NCBI GenBank assembly: GCA_002428735.1
Contig: DIXO01000009.1
Span: 1-64,000 of the forward strand
Source: Syntrophaceae bacterium UBA6078
GTDB taxonomy: Bacteria; Desulfobacterota; Syntrophia; Syntrophales; UBA2210
Reading direction: 5' to 3'
DNA: 64,000 nucleotides
Each line of letters starts with the position of its first letter. The first letter of the stretch is position 1. Below are positions 40,728 to 50,568 of the stretch, one piece after another. The notes under the pieces are model-generated. The model searched no databases and was not told the origin of the DNA. It saw nothing but the letters and a program-made list of their open reading frames with translations. Both the position numbers and the translations under genes were made by a program.

Positions 40728-42706
40728 GCGCGAAATCGAGAAAATGGCTTCGATTCAGGGTAGCGTCGATCCTGGTTTTTTCCCTTGTTCTCTACGTGGC
40801 GCTGGTGTCGAGGGCCTTTCAACTGCAGATTGTCTCAGGCGAGACCCTGGGGAAACTTGCAGACAGACAGCATAGAAAAAGCCTGACCCTCTACCCGGAG
40901 AGAAGACTTATATTCGACCGAAATGGTCAACAGCTCGCGGCCACCGTTATGACAGATTCCGTCTACGTTGACCCCTCGACTGCTGAGGATCGACGGAGGG
41001 TTGCGTCAAAGCTTTCGTCCATACTGGGAGTGAAGAAAGAGAAAATTGTCAAGGCGCTTGCAAATGAGGGAAGTTTCCGCTGGGTTGCCCGCCAGATTTC
41101 TCCCGCGAGGGCTGAGGGTATTCGCGCCCTGAATCTGGAAGGAGTGCACTTGGTGCGGGAGCCAAAGCGATTTTATCCTCATCGGGAGCTGGCGTGCCAC
41201 CTGCTTGGATTCGCCGGTCTGGATTCCATCGGCCTCGAGGGGCTGGAACTCAAGTATGACGAGTGCCTGAAAGGCATACCAAAGAAAGTGGTATGGGGCA
41301 GGGACGCGCGAGGGCACAATATCTATCTTGACGAAGGCCCGGGTGGCGCGGTGGATGACAGGAGTTGCAGCATCTTCCTGACGATCGACAGCAAGATTCA
41401 GTATATCGTTGAATCTCAGCTGAGGCGCGCCGTTGAAGGACTTGGCGCGAAGGGGGGGAGCGTTATCGTGATGGATCCGCGGACCGGCGGGGTCCTGGCG
41501 ATGGCTAATGAACCCCGGTTCAACCCCAATGATTTTTCCTCGTACCCGGCTGATGCTAGGCGAAACAGAGCCGTTACCGATTGCTTTGACCCGGGATCGG
41601 TGTTCAAACCCTTTATCGTGGCGGCTGCGCTTGAGGAAGGGCTCGTCAGCGAGACGGATGTGTTCGATTGTGAAAATGGATCCTATGTGGTCGGAGACCG
41701 GGTGATTCATGAAGCCCAGAGTGAAAAATTCAAAGAGTTGACCATTCCGGAAATCCTCAAATATTCAAGCAATATAGGAACAGTCAAAATTGCCGAACGG
41801 CTCGGGAAGAATCTGGCCCATCGGTACATGACGAAGTTCGGTTTCGGTTCAAAGACGGGAGTCGATCTTCCCGGAGAATCTACAGGGATCCTGAGGAACC
41901 CTCGTGACTGGCGCGAAGTCGATTTCGCGACCATGGCCTTCGGCCAGGGCATTTCGGTAACGGCGATGCAACTGGCCAGTGGAATGTGCGCTATAGCAAA
42001 CGGCGGTGTTCTGATGAAACCGCATGTCGTTCGGCGCCTGGTCAATAAAGAAGGCGCAACAGTCAAGGAGTTCGAACCTGTTCCGCTCGGAACGGTGATA
42101 TCACCGGAGACTTCCCGAAAGATCACGTCCATTCTTACCGGGGTGGTTGAGGGAGAGGGGGGAACGGGGAAAAATGCCCATATAGTCAATCTTTCCATAG
42201 CGGGGAAAACAGGAACGTCTCAGAAGTTCGATTTCACTTCGGGAAAATACTCTGCCAAAAAGGTGGCGGCATCATTCATGGGATTTTTCCCCGCCCAAGA
42301 TCCCCAGATGGTAATCCTCGTTGTGCTTGATGAGCCGGAGACGAGCCGGTGGGGGGGGGCTGCCGCCGCGCCGGTCTTTAAAAGGGTCACAGAGCAGATA
42401 TTGAGATGTTCAAATAGCGGCATGGATGTACAGGATTTCGCTGCCGTTGAAACGGTTGGCGAGGCACGGATAATTCCGGCGTCAACTTCCATAACGGATA
42501 TGGTCTATCCTGATCCAGAAGAAGATGAGACGGTGATCCCCGATTTTCAGGGTATGTCTCTCCGGGAAGTTCTGAGGATGGCTCAAAGCAGGAGAATCGA
42601 GATAAAAACCGCTGGCACTGGCTGGGCCGTCCATCAGAATCCGGCTCCGGGTGTTCCGATAGAGGGAAATCAACCCTGCTATGTGCTCTTCGACAGGGAG
42701 GGGTGA
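40724..42706 (+). CDS. ftsI: penicillin-binding protein FtsI with PASTA domain
   Basis: The 660-residue protein has an N-terminal membrane helix (about residues 12-30), a pedestal domain and a transpeptidase domain. The catalytic triad of motifs is Ser292-Val-Phe-Lys295 (DPGSVFKPF), Ser348-Ser-Asn350 (KYSSNIGT) and Lys495-Thr-Gly-Thr (IAGKTGTSQ). Residues 595-660 (IPDFQGMSLREVLRMAQ, then GWAVHQNPAPGVPIEG) form a PASTA domain, common in Gram-positive and some delta lineages. It builds septal peptidoglycan cross-links with FtsW. Overlaps ftsL by 4 bases. Confidence 0.95.
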   Translation: MSAKSRKWLRFRVASILVFSLVLYVALVSRAFQLQIVSGETLGKLADRQHRKSLTLYPERRLIFDRNGQQLAATVMTDSVYVDPSTAEDRRRVASKLSSILGVKKEKIVKALANEGSFRWVARQISPARAEGIRALNLEGVHLVREPKRFYPHRELACHLLGFAGLDSIGLEGLELKYDECLKGIPKKVVWGRDARGHNIYLDEGPGGAVDDRSCSIFLTIDSKIQYIVESQLRRAVEGLGAKGGSVIVMDPRTGGVLAMANEPRFNPNDFSSYPADARRNRAVTDCFDPGSVFKPFIVAAALEEGLVSETDVFDCENGSYVVGDRVIHEAQSEKFKELTIPEILKYSSNIGTVKIAERLGKNLAHRYMTKFGFGSKTGVDLPGESTGILRNPRDWREVDFATMAFGQGISVTAMQLASGMCAIANGGVLMKPHVVRRLVNKEGATVKEFEPVPLGTVISPETSRKITSILTGVVEGEGGTGKNAHIVNLSIAGKTGTSQKFDFTSGKYSAKKVAASFMGFFPAQDPQMVILVVLDEPETSRWGGAAAAPVFKRVTEQILRCSNSGMDVQDFAAVETVGEARIIPASTSITDMVYPDPEEDETVIPDFQGMSLREVLRMAQSRRIEIKTAGTGWAVHQNPAPGVPIEGNQPCYVLFDREG

Positions 42707-42722
42707 AGAGGGGGGATCCGCC

Positions 42723-44243
42723 ATGGCTCAGATTTCGGACCTGCTTGAAGGAGTGGATACCCTGGAGATACGGGGCGATGTTTCCGGGGAAGCCTCCGGC
42801 CTGTTCTATGACTCGCGGAAATGCGAGGAAGGATCTCTCTTTGTCGCCGTTTCGGGCGCCCGGTTCGACGGTCATGATTTTATCCCTGAAGCGGTCAAAC
42901 GGGGGGCTCGGTATGTGGTGTGCGATCGAGAAGCGGTTCCCCGTTCGCTGCCGGCGACGTGCATACGGGTGAGAGACAGCCGCCTGGCGTTGGCCATCCT
43001 CGCAAGGAATTTCTACGGGGATCCTTCCCGTGATATCTGTCTCATCGGAGTCACCGGAACGAACGGCAAGACGACGATAACGTTTCTTCTCGAGTCGATT
43101 CTCACGGCTGCCGGATGTTCCGTGGGAGTTCTGGGAACGGTAAATTACCGGTACGCGGGCAGGATTTTCCCGGCTTTGCATACGACTCCGGAATCGCTCG
43201 ACCTGCAGAAGATGCTCAGAGAAATGGTCGATGCGGGGGTGACGCATGTCGTCATGGAGGTTTCGTCTCACGCGATTGACTTGAAACGGGTCTATGGATG
43301 CTCATACGACGTGGGGGTATTTACAAACCTTTCCAGCGAGCATCTGGATTACCATCGAACCATGGAGGACTACTTCCGTGTCAAGAAGCGGTTTTTTGAT
43401 GACGTGATCCGTGAACACCCGGCTGTTGTGAACGGAGATAATCCCTGGGGTTTGAGACTGTTCAGTGAGATACGGAGCCCGGTGGTTACTTTCGGATTCG
43501 ATGGATCATGGGATGTTTCGCCTGCGGATGCTTCCCTTTCTCCGGACGGCATTGATGCGAAGATCCGACATAGCGGCGGAGAGTTCGCCATATCCTCCCC
43601 TTTAACCGGAAGATTTAATCTCTCCAACATCCTCGCCTCTTCAGCGACAGCCATGTCGATCGGGATAGGGACGGAAGATATCCGCGCGGGTATCAAAGCC
43701 CTTGCGGTGGTTCCCGGGCGTCTGGAGCGGGTGAGCGGGCGCGATGAACCCGCGGTTTTTGTTGATTATGCCCACACGGAGGACGCCCTGGAAAATGTGC
43801 TGGCCACGCTTCTGGAGTTCAAAAAAGGGAGGATCATAACGGTATTCGGATGCGGGGGAGACCGGGATTGCACGAAGCGGCCCGGCATGGGGAAGGTGGC
43901 GGCGGCATTGAGCGATCTGGCAATAATTACCTCCGACAACCCGAGGACCGAAGATCCTCTTGCAATTATCGGTGACATAGAGGGAGGCGTGGGGATCGGT
44001 TCAACCCGGTATACGCCTGAAGAGATCACGAACGGGCTTACGGGAAAAGGATACACGGTGATCGCTGACCGGAAAGCCGCCATACACTTGGCAGTGTCCG
44101 TGGCGGATGGGGCGGACATCGTTCTGATCGCGGGGAAGGGGCATGAGGACTACCAGATCGTAGGGACCACAAAATTCCCCTTCGATGACAGGATGATTGC
44201 CAGAGAGGCCCTCTATAACCGCAGGACGGGAGGCGTCCATTGA
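42723..44243 (+). CDS. murE: UDP-MurNAc-tripeptide synthetase MurE
   Basis: From the ATG at 42723 the protein is 506 residues: DGHDFIPEAVKRGARYVV, GVTGTNGKTTITFLLESIL (ATP loop), ALHTTPESLDLQKML and EVSSHAIDLKRVYG, then TSDNPRTEDPLAII, whose DNPR motif is associated with meso-diaminopimelate as the added residue. It adds the third amino acid of the stem peptide. The longer frame begins inside ftsI and is not used. Confidence 0.95.
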   Translation: MAQISDLLEGVDTLEIRGDVSGEASGLFYDSRKCEEGSLFVAVSGARFDGHDFIPEAVKRGARYVVCDREAVPRSLPATCIRVRDSRLALAILARNFYGDPSRDICLIGVTGTNGKTTITFLLESILTAAGCSVGVLGTVNYRYAGRIFPALHTTPESLDLQKMLREMVDAGVTHVVMEVSSHAIDLKRVYGCSYDVGVFTNLSSEHLDYHRTMEDYFRVKKRFFDDVIREHPAVVNGDNPWGLRLFSEIRSPVVTFGFDGSWDVSPADASLSPDGIDAKIRHSGGEFAISSPLTGRFNLSNILASSATAMSIGIGTEDIRAGIKALAVVPGRLERVSGRDEPAVFVDYAHTEDALENVLATLLEFKKGRIITVFGCGGDRDCTKRPGMGKVAAALSDLAIITSDNPRTEDPLAIIGDIEGGVGIGSTRYTPEEITNGLTGKGYTVIADRKAAIHLAVSVADGADIVLIAGKGHEDYQIVGTTKFPFDDRMIAREALYNRRTGGVH

Positions 44244-45646
44244 AAACTCCCCGGCTCAAGACGAGCGAGGTGATCGCGGCCACCGGAGGAACCCTTGTCA
44301 GGGGAAATCCCGATGGAGTCTTTGCGGGGGTATCGACCGATTCACGGGAAGTGGCCGAGGGCGCTCTTTTTATTCCTCTGACGGGTGAACGGTTCGAGGG
44401 TCATGATTTTATCCCCGCTGCGGCGGAAAAAGGCGCAGCGGGAGTGCTCGTTCAGCGGGGAAAGGAGAAGGTGCCGGATACCGCCTTCGGCGGCGCTGCG
44501 GTGATTCTCGTCGACGATACCCTCCGGGCGCTGGGGGATATAGCGCACTGGTGGAGAAGTGGATTTTCGATTCCCATCGTGGCGGTCACGGGAAGTTCCG
44601 GCAAGACGACGACGAAGGAGATGATTGCCACCGTGGCGGAACGTTGCGGGACGGTTCTCAAGAGTAAAGGGAATTACAATAACCTGATCGGTCTTCCTCT
44701 CACGCTTCTGAAGCTGAACACGGAACATGCGATGGCCGTTGTCGAGATGGGGACCAACAGAAAAGGAGAGATCGGGAGGCTTGCCGCCATAGCCGACCAC
44801 GACATCGGCGTTATCACCAATATAGGACCGGCCCATCTGGAGGGGTTCGGGTCGCTCAATGCCGTGATGGAGGAAAAGGGGGGTATTGTTCTTTGCATGA
44901 AAGATTCCGGTGTCGCGGTTATCAACAGGGATGACCCCTTTTCTGTGATAATAGGCGATCGGTGGCGGGGCAGAAACATCAGTTTCGGTATCGAGGGAAA
45001 TGCCTTTGTTCGAGCCGAGCGCATCTTTATGAGAGGGGAGCGGGGGGTCAGCTTTACCCTTACTATGGGAGGGATCGGCAGAGGAATCGATATGGCCATC
45101 GTGGGCAGACACAATATATACAACGCCCTGGCCTGCGCCGCTGCCTGCCGGGGCATGGATATCCCCTATGATCTGATCTGTGAAGGTTTGTCGGTATTCA
45201 GGCAGATCCCGGGCCGCATGGAGATTCATCGGCTGAAGGGGGGTGGTACCGTCATCGACGACACCTATAACGCAAACCCCGCTTCTGTGATTGAAGCCCT
45301 CAAGACATTGAGTGATCTGAAAGGAAAAGGCGAGAGTGTCGTGATCCTGGGGGATATGCTCGAACTGGGGGAACACGCCGTGACTTTACATGAAGAGGTG
45401 GGAAGAGCCATAGCCGACAGCGGCGTCGGTACCCTCATCCTCAAGGGCAATTTCTCGGAGGCCGTAGCGAAGGGGGCAGTCGAACGGGGGTTGGGGGAAG
45501 ACCGGATACATTTTGTTGAAACACCTGACAGAATTATCGACACGCTCCGGCCTCTGGTGCGGGAAGGGAACTGGATACTGGTGAAGGGATCGAGAGGCAT
45601 GAAGATGGAAGAATTTCTCAACGTCATACTGGAGGAATTCCGGTAA
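44240..45646 (+). CDS. murF: UDP-MurNAc-pentapeptide synthetase MurF
   Basis: The 468-residue protein begins with DSREVAEGALFIPLTGERFEGHDFI (Mur N domain), has GSSGKTTTKEMIATVAE (ATP loop) and MGTNRKGEIGRLA, and DDTYNANPASVIEAL near residue 336. It adds D-Ala-D-Ala to the UDP-MurNAc tripeptide. It overlaps murE by 4 bases. D-Ala-D-Ala ligase (ddl) is not found in the cluster. Confidence 0.95.
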   Translation: MKTPRLKTSEVIAATGGTLVRGNPDGVFAGVSTDSREVAEGALFIPLTGERFEGHDFIPAAAEKGAAGVLVQRGKEKVPDTAFGGAAVILVDDTLRALGDIAHWWRSGFSIPIVAVTGSSGKTTTKEMIATVAERCGTVLKSKGNYNNLIGLPLTLLKLNTEHAMAVVEMGTNRKGEIGRLAAIADHDIGVITNIGPAHLEGFGSLNAVMEEKGGIVLCMKDSGVAVINRDDPFSVIIGDRWRGRNISFGIEGNAFVRAERIFMRGERGVSFTLTMGGIGRGIDMAIVGRHNIYNALACAAACRGMDIPYDLICEGLSVFRQIPGRMEIHRLKGGGTVIDDTYNANPASVIEALKTLSDLKGKGESVVILGDMLELGEHAVTLHEEVGRAIADSGVGTLILKGNFSEAVAKGAVERGLGEDRIHFVETPDRIIDTLRPLVREGNWILVKGSRGMKMEEFLNVILEEFR

Positions 45647-45711
45647 GGGTTTGTTCCGATCCTGTTGTGACGGGAGATGATGCAGGGATGCTGTATATAG
45701 TTGTTAATTCA

Positions 45712-45740
45712 TTGTTAACCACCACATGCTGTGGTATAGG
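45712..45740 (+). promoter_or_regulatory. possible internal promoter before mraY
   Basis: TTGTTA (45712-45717), 17 bases, TATAGG (45735-45740), in the only sizeable gap (150 bases) of the cluster. The spacer contains CCACATGCTGTGG, a small inverted repeat. It may give extra transcription of mraY and later genes. Only moderate match to consensus. Confidence 0.45.
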
Positions 45741-45797
45741 CGATAGAAGGGTTATCCTCCGCCGATCCTGGAGGGTGTCACGGGGAGAGCGATACGC

Positions 45798-46874
45798 ATG
45801 ATCTATCATCTTTTATATCCACTGAGCGATACGTATTCATGGCTTAACGTATTCCGTTACATAACCTTCAGGACTATTTACGCGGCGATAACCGCTCTGG
45901 CCATCTGTTTCGTCCTCGGCCCTTGGGTAATCGGAAAACTCCAGGCCTTGAGCATCGGGCAGCCGATACGCCATGACGGGCCCAACTCCCATCTCGCCAA
46001 GAAGGGAACCCCCACCATGGGCGGCGTCCTGATCATCTTTTCCGTTGTTATTTCGGTTCTCCTCTGGTCGCGGCTCACCGTTGGCTATGTCTGGATTATG
46101 CTCATGATAACAGTGGGATTTGGTCTGATCGGATTCTGCGACGATTGCCGTAAATTGTCAAAGGGGAGCAAAGGGGTTCCAAAACGGATCAGACTTGCCG
46201 GAGAGATCATACTGGCGCTCGTCGTCAGTATCGTCCTGTACATGGATCCCCACTTCAGCTCGAACATGACTGTCCCCTTCTTCAAGACACTGCTCCCCGA
46301 CCTTGGCTGGGGATACGTAATCCTTTCGACGTTTATTATCGTGGGCGCGGCCAATGCGGTCAATCTGACCGACGGTCTCGACGGTCTCGCCATCAGCCCG
46401 GCGACGATATGTTTCGCAACATATCTCCTCTTCGCCTATTTTGCGGGAAATATCAAACTGGCCGGATATCTCCAGATTCCCTATGTGGCGGGGGTCGGAG
46501 AACTTTCCGTGTTCTGCGGTGCCATGGTCGGCGCCGGACTCGGGTTTCTCTGGTACAACACATACCCCGCCCAGATATTCATGGGCGATACGGGATCGCT
46601 CTCGCTGGGCGGTGCTCTGGGGACCATAGCGATTCTGACGAAACAGGAGATTCTTCTCGCTATCGTGGGGGGGATTTTTGTGGTGGAGACCATATCGGTC
46701 ATTTTTCAGGTGGGGTGGTTCAAGGTGTCGAACGGGAACCGGATCTTCAGAATGGCGCCGATACATCACCACTTTGAACTCAAGGGATGGGCCGAGCCCA
46801 AGGTTATCGTCCGTTTCTGGATTATCTCCGTTATTCTTGCGCTGATCGCCATCAGCACATTGAAACTGCGGTAA
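45798..46874 (+). CDS. mraY: phospho-MurNAc-pentapeptide translocase MraY
   Basis: The 358-residue integral membrane protein has KKGTPTMGGVLIIFSV near residue 70, NLTDGLDGLAISPATICF near 195 (catalytic Asp pairs), FMGDTGSLSLGGALG and the C-terminal MAPIHHHFELKGWAEPKV (HHH cluster). It moves phospho-MurNAc-pentapeptide onto undecaprenyl phosphate to make lipid I. Confidence 0.96.
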   Translation: MIYHLLYPLSDTYSWLNVFRYITFRTIYAAITALAICFVLGPWVIGKLQALSIGQPIRHDGPNSHLAKKGTPTMGGVLIIFSVVISVLLWSRLTVGYVWIMLMITVGFGLIGFCDDCRKLSKGSKGVPKRIRLAGEIILALVVSIVLYMDPHFSSNMTVPFFKTLLPDLGWGYVILSTFIIVGAANAVNLTDGLDGLAISPATICFATYLLFAYFAGNIKLAGYLQIPYVAGVGELSVFCGAMVGAGLGFLWYNTYPAQIFMGDTGSLSLGGALGTIAILTKQEILLAIVGGIFVVETISVIFQVGWFKVSNGNRIFRMAPIHHHFELKGWAEPKVIVRFWIISVILALIAISTLKLR

Positions 46875-46902
46875 GGAACCGGGCGCGGACAGGTGGCAAT
46901 CC

Positions 46903-48294
46903 ATGGATCTGGAAGGGAAAACAGTTCTGGTGATCGGCTTGGGAAGAACGGGGGTGGCAACGGCGCGGTTTCTTCTCGACAAGCGGGCCCGGGTCCTGGC
47001 CGCCGAGGAAAAACCGATTTCAGAACTTGGAGAAGCTATTGCGCCCCTCAAGGGGGTTTCGGGTATCGAGTTCGGGATCGGGCAGAGGGATCTGGATGCC
47101 CTGTCTCGGGTTGATCTGATTGTCCCCTCGCCGGGGGTTGCCCCCTTCAATCCCCTGCTCGCGGAGGGGGCGCGGAGAAACATGCCAATCGTGAGCGAAC
47201 TGGAACTTGCCTCCGGCTATGTGAAAAAGCCGATCATCGCTATTACCGGCACCAACGGGAAGACGACGACAACAACCCTCCTCGGCGAGATGCTTTCCCG
47301 ATGCGGCAAGAGAGTCTTTGTGGGGGGGAATATCGGCATTCCACTCATATCGCATGTCGGCGGCAGTCAGGAGGAGGATTTTCTGGTGCTGGAGGTCAGC
47401 AGCTTCCAGCTGCAGTGGGTCAGGGATTTTCACCCCTTCATCGCCATGCTTCTCAATGTGAGTTGCGACCACCTCGATTATCACGCCTCTCTTGAGGAAT
47501 ACCGGGCCGTGAAGGAACGGATATTTGCCCGTCAGGGGCGGGGGGATCTGGCGGTTCTGAACGGAGATGATCCTCTGTCGGTCGACCGTGCGAAAGGGCT
47601 GCCTGCTGAGCATGTGGTTCGATTCAGTTCGTCGTCAAAACTGGCGGAAGGGATTTTTGTGGATGGAGAGTTCCTGAGATACCGACTCGCGGGCCGGGAT
47701 GAAACGTATCCCGTGGGGGCGATACGGTTGAAGGGAGCGCATAACCTGGAAAATATCATGGCCGCCGTTGTTGCCGCGCGGATGTGCGGGTGCCCTGCTG
47801 AGAGAATTACCGAGACGCTCAATACCTTTATCGGCATTGCTCACCGGATAGAGTTTGCCGGGACGGTGGACGGTGTCGAGTATTACGATGACTCCAAAGG
47901 GACCAACGTTGACGCCGTATACCGAGCCCTCCAGTCGTTCAACGGGCCGTTGGTTCTTCTTCTCGGAGGGAGATACAAGGGGGGGGATTTTGCAATACTG
48001 GAAACGCTGCTGCGTGAACGGGTGAAGGCCCTGATTGTCTTCGGCGAGGCAGCCTCCCGAATTGAGGCAATGATCGGAAGAATCGTGAAAACCGAACGTG
48101 CCGGGACATTGCGCGAGGCTGTCGGCATGGCCCGCCGTATCGCGGCGTCCGGCGACACGGTCCTTCTGTCGCCGGGGTGTTCGAGTTTTGATGAGTTCAA
48201 GAACTATGAGGAACGAGGCTCCGTCTTCAAGGACATGGTCCAGAGGATGGGTCACGAGAGGAACACAGGGACATGGGCAAAGAGGCTTCAGTAA
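46903..48294 (+). CDS. murD: UDP-MurNAc-alanine D-glutamate ligase MurD
   Basis: The 463-residue protein starts VLVIGLGRTGVATARFLLDK, has AITGTNGKTTTTTLLGEML (ATP loop) and VLEVSSFQLQWVRDF, and DSKGTNVDAVYRALQSF, all MurD landmarks. It adds D-Glu to UDP-MurNAc-L-Ala. It overlaps ftsW by 22 bases. Confidence 0.95.
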   Translation: MDLEGKTVLVIGLGRTGVATARFLLDKRARVLAAEEKPISELGEAIAPLKGVSGIEFGIGQRDLDALSRVDLIVPSPGVAPFNPLLAEGARRNMPIVSELELASGYVKKPIIAITGTNGKTTTTTLLGEMLSRCGKRVFVGGNIGIPLISHVGGSQEEDFLVLEVSSFQLQWVRDFHPFIAMLLNVSCDHLDYHASLEEYRAVKERIFARQGRGDLAVLNGDDPLSVDRAKGLPAEHVVRFSSSSKLAEGIFVDGEFLRYRLAGRDETYPVGAIRLKGAHNLENIMAAVVAARMCGCPAERITETLNTFIGIAHRIEFAGTVDGVEYYDDSKGTNVDAVYRALQSFNGPLVLLLGGRYKGGDFAILETLLRERVKALIVFGEAASRIEAMIGRIVKTERAGTLREAVGMARRIAASGDTVLLSPGCSSFDEFKNYEERGSVFKDMVQRMGHERNTGTWAKRLQ

Positions 48295-49409
48295 CGAGGG
48301 GCAGACCGGACATCACGCTTCTGGTGGTTACGGTCATCCTGGTGGTGATCGGGACCGTGATGATCTACAGCTCGAGTTCCATCATTGCCATGGAGAAATA
48401 TGGCGACGGGTACCACTATATCAAGAAACAGATCGTGTTCGTCCTTCTCGGTTTTGGTGTCATGACAGGGGTATCCAGGATTCCCTACCGCCACTGGGGA
48501 AAGGTGGCGTATCCCGCTGCGCTGGTGTCGGTAGCGCTCCTGACTCTCCTTATTATTCCCGGTTTTGGCACGACGGTAGGAGGCGCCACCCGGTGGTTTC
48601 GTATTGCCGGTATCTCGTTCCAAGTGTCCGAGATGGTGAAGGTTGCACTGGTCATATTCCTGGCCCACTACCTTACGAAGAAGGTCAGCCGCATCAAGGA
48701 ATTTTCGCGCGTCTTTCTGGTCCCTCTGGCTCTGCTGCTCATAATTCTCGGTCTTATCCTGCGCCAGCCGGATTTTGGAACGGCCGTCATCATGGTCATG
48801 GTCTTCATGCTCATGTTTTATCTGGCGGGAAGCCGTGTCACCTATCTCGTCGGACTCGCGGCAACCGCGATCCCCGCGGGAGCCATTCTGATCATGCAGG
48901 AAAGTTATCGCATGCGCAGGCTGCTCTCCTTCCTCAACCCCTGGGAGGATCCGGGCGGGACCGGATTTCAGATCATCCAGTCGTTTATTTCCTTCGGCTC
49001 CGGGGGGGCCTTTGGTGTGGGAATCGGCAACAGCATGCAGAAGCTTTTTTATCTTCCCGAGCCGCATACGGACTTTATCCTCTCGGTCATCGCCGAGGAG
49101 GGCGGGTTTGTCGGGGTTGTCGTCGTTGTGGTCCTGTTCTCCATTCTTGTGCTTCGCGGGTTCGTGATCTCGTTCCGCTGCGACGATCTGTTCGGGATGC
49201 TTCTGGCATCCGGATTGACGGCGGTCATTGCCCTGGGAGCGTTTATCAATATGGCGGCCGTTATGGGGCTTGTTCCCACGAAAGGATTGGTGCTCCCCTT
49301 CCTCAGTTACGGGGGAACCTCGCTCATCATGTGCATGATGGTTATCGGAATATTGCTGAACATATCGTCCCGCCGCGGGCAGGAGGAGACCACGGCGGAG
49401 GCCGCATGA
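48273..49409 (+). CDS. ftsW: septal peptidoglycan polymerase FtsW
   Basis: The 378-residue SEDS membrane protein has 10 hydrophobic segments, GGATRWFRIAGISFQVSEMVK near residue 90, LRQPDFGTAVIMVMV near 168, and PEPHTDFILSVIAEEGGFVG near 264. FtsW polymerises lipid II into glycan strands with FtsI. Start ATG lies inside the murD end; no alternative was preferred. Confidence 0.94.
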   Translation: MGKEASVTRGRPDITLLVVTVILVVIGTVMIYSSSSIIAMEKYGDGYHYIKKQIVFVLLGFGVMTGVSRIPYRHWGKVAYPAALVSVALLTLLIIPGFGTTVGGATRWFRIAGISFQVSEMVKVALVIFLAHYLTKKVSRIKEFSRVFLVPLALLLIILGLILRQPDFGTAVIMVMVFMLMFYLAGSRVTYLVGLAATAIPAGAILIMQESYRMRRLLSFLNPWEDPGGTGFQIIQSFISFGSGGAFGVGIGNSMQKLFYLPEPHTDFILSVIAEEGGFVGVVVVVVLFSILVLRGFVISFRCDDLFGMLLASGLTAVIALGAFINMAAVMGLVPTKGLVLPFLSYGGTSLIMCMMVIGILLNISSRRGQEETTAEAA

Positions 49410-49446
49410 ATGAGGGATCCCAGGGCGAGTCATCCGTGGTGCGCGT

Positions 49447-50568
49447 ATGGAGAAGAGAGAAATCAGGATCATACTGGCGGGCGGGGGAACGGGGGGGCAT
49501 CTCTTCCCCGCCATCGCCCTCGCCGAGGAATTTATGGGACGGTCGCCCATGCATAAGGTGCTTTTCATAGGAACCGAGAGGGGCCTGGAGGCCAGGCTTC
49601 TTCCACGACTGGGTTTCGCGCTTCGAACGATTACCGTGGAGGGGGTGAAGGGCAGAGGCCCCGTAAGGATGCTGGGGAGTCTGCTCAAGATCCCCCGGGG
49701 GATGGCACAATCCTTTTCGATTCTGCGCGAATTCCGCCCCCATATCGCTCTGGGCGTGGGGGGGTACGCATCGGGTCCCGCGGTACTGGCGGCTCATTGT
49801 ATGGGCATCAAGACGGCCATTGCGGAGCAGAACGCCCTCCCCGGTACCACAAACAGGATCCTGGGGAGGTTCGCGGACAGGGTGTTCCTGACCTTCCCCG
49901 ACCGGGAAAGACGGTTTGCGGCCGAGAAGACCGTTGTCACGGGGAACCCCGTGAGGAGGGCGTTTACAGAAGGAATGATCAGAACCGGCCGGGATAAAAG
50001 GGCCTTTTCGATCCTTGTTTTCGGAGGGAGTCAGGGGGCGCGGGCCATCAACCGGGCCGTTATGGAAGCACTGCCCTATCTGGCGGACATGAAAGAGGCG
50101 CTGGTAATAGTGCACCAGACGGGAGAGAGAGAGGCCGATGAGGTGTCCGCCACCTATCGCGACTATGGCATTCGTGCCGCGGTGCATCCCTTCATCGATG
50201 ACATGGCGTCCGCGTACGGGGCGGCAGATCTCCTGATATGCAGGGCGGGAGCGACTTCCATTGCCGAGATAACCGCTATGGGCAGGGCGTCGATCCTGAT
50301 TCCCTACCCCTTCGCAGTGGGAGGACATCAGGAGATGAACGCCCGCGTTCTTGCCGATGCGGGGGCGGCGGAGATGATACTCGAGGAGCGGCTTGATGGA
50401 AAAACACTTGCCGGGGCCATCCGAAGGCTTGTGGAAAGCCCGGAAGGGGTACGCCGAATGGAAGTGGCCTCCGCACGATGCGGAAATGTAAAGGCGGCGG
50501 CCCGCATCGTGGATGAGTGCATGGCCTTGCTGGACGGAAAATCGATGGTACAGACGGGGAGAATCTGA
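49447..50568 (+). CDS. murG: UDP-GlcNAc transferase MurG
   Basis: The 373-residue protein has ILAGGGTGGHLFPAIALAEEF, IGTERGLEARLLPRLGF, and the C-terminal CRAGATSIAEITAMGRASILIPYPFAVGGHQEMNA donor-binding region. It adds GlcNAc to lipid I to give lipid II at the inner face of the membrane. It overlaps murC by one base (TGATG). Confidence 0.95.
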   Translation: MEKREIRIILAGGGTGGHLFPAIALAEEFMGRSPMHKVLFIGTERGLEARLLPRLGFALRTITVEGVKGRGPVRMLGSLLKIPRGMAQSFSILREFRPHIALGVGGYASGPAVLAAHCMGIKTAIAEQNALPGTTNRILGRFADRVFLTFPDRERRFAAEKTVVTGNPVRRAFTEGMIRTGRDKRAFSILVFGGSQGARAINRAVMEALPYLADMKEALVIVHQTGEREADEVSATYRDYGIRAAVHPFIDDMASAYGAADLLICRAGATSIAEITAMGRASILIPYPFAVGGHQEMNARVLADAGAAEMILEERLDGKTLAGAIRRLVESPEGVRRMEVASARCGNVKAAARIVDECMALLDGKSMVQTGRI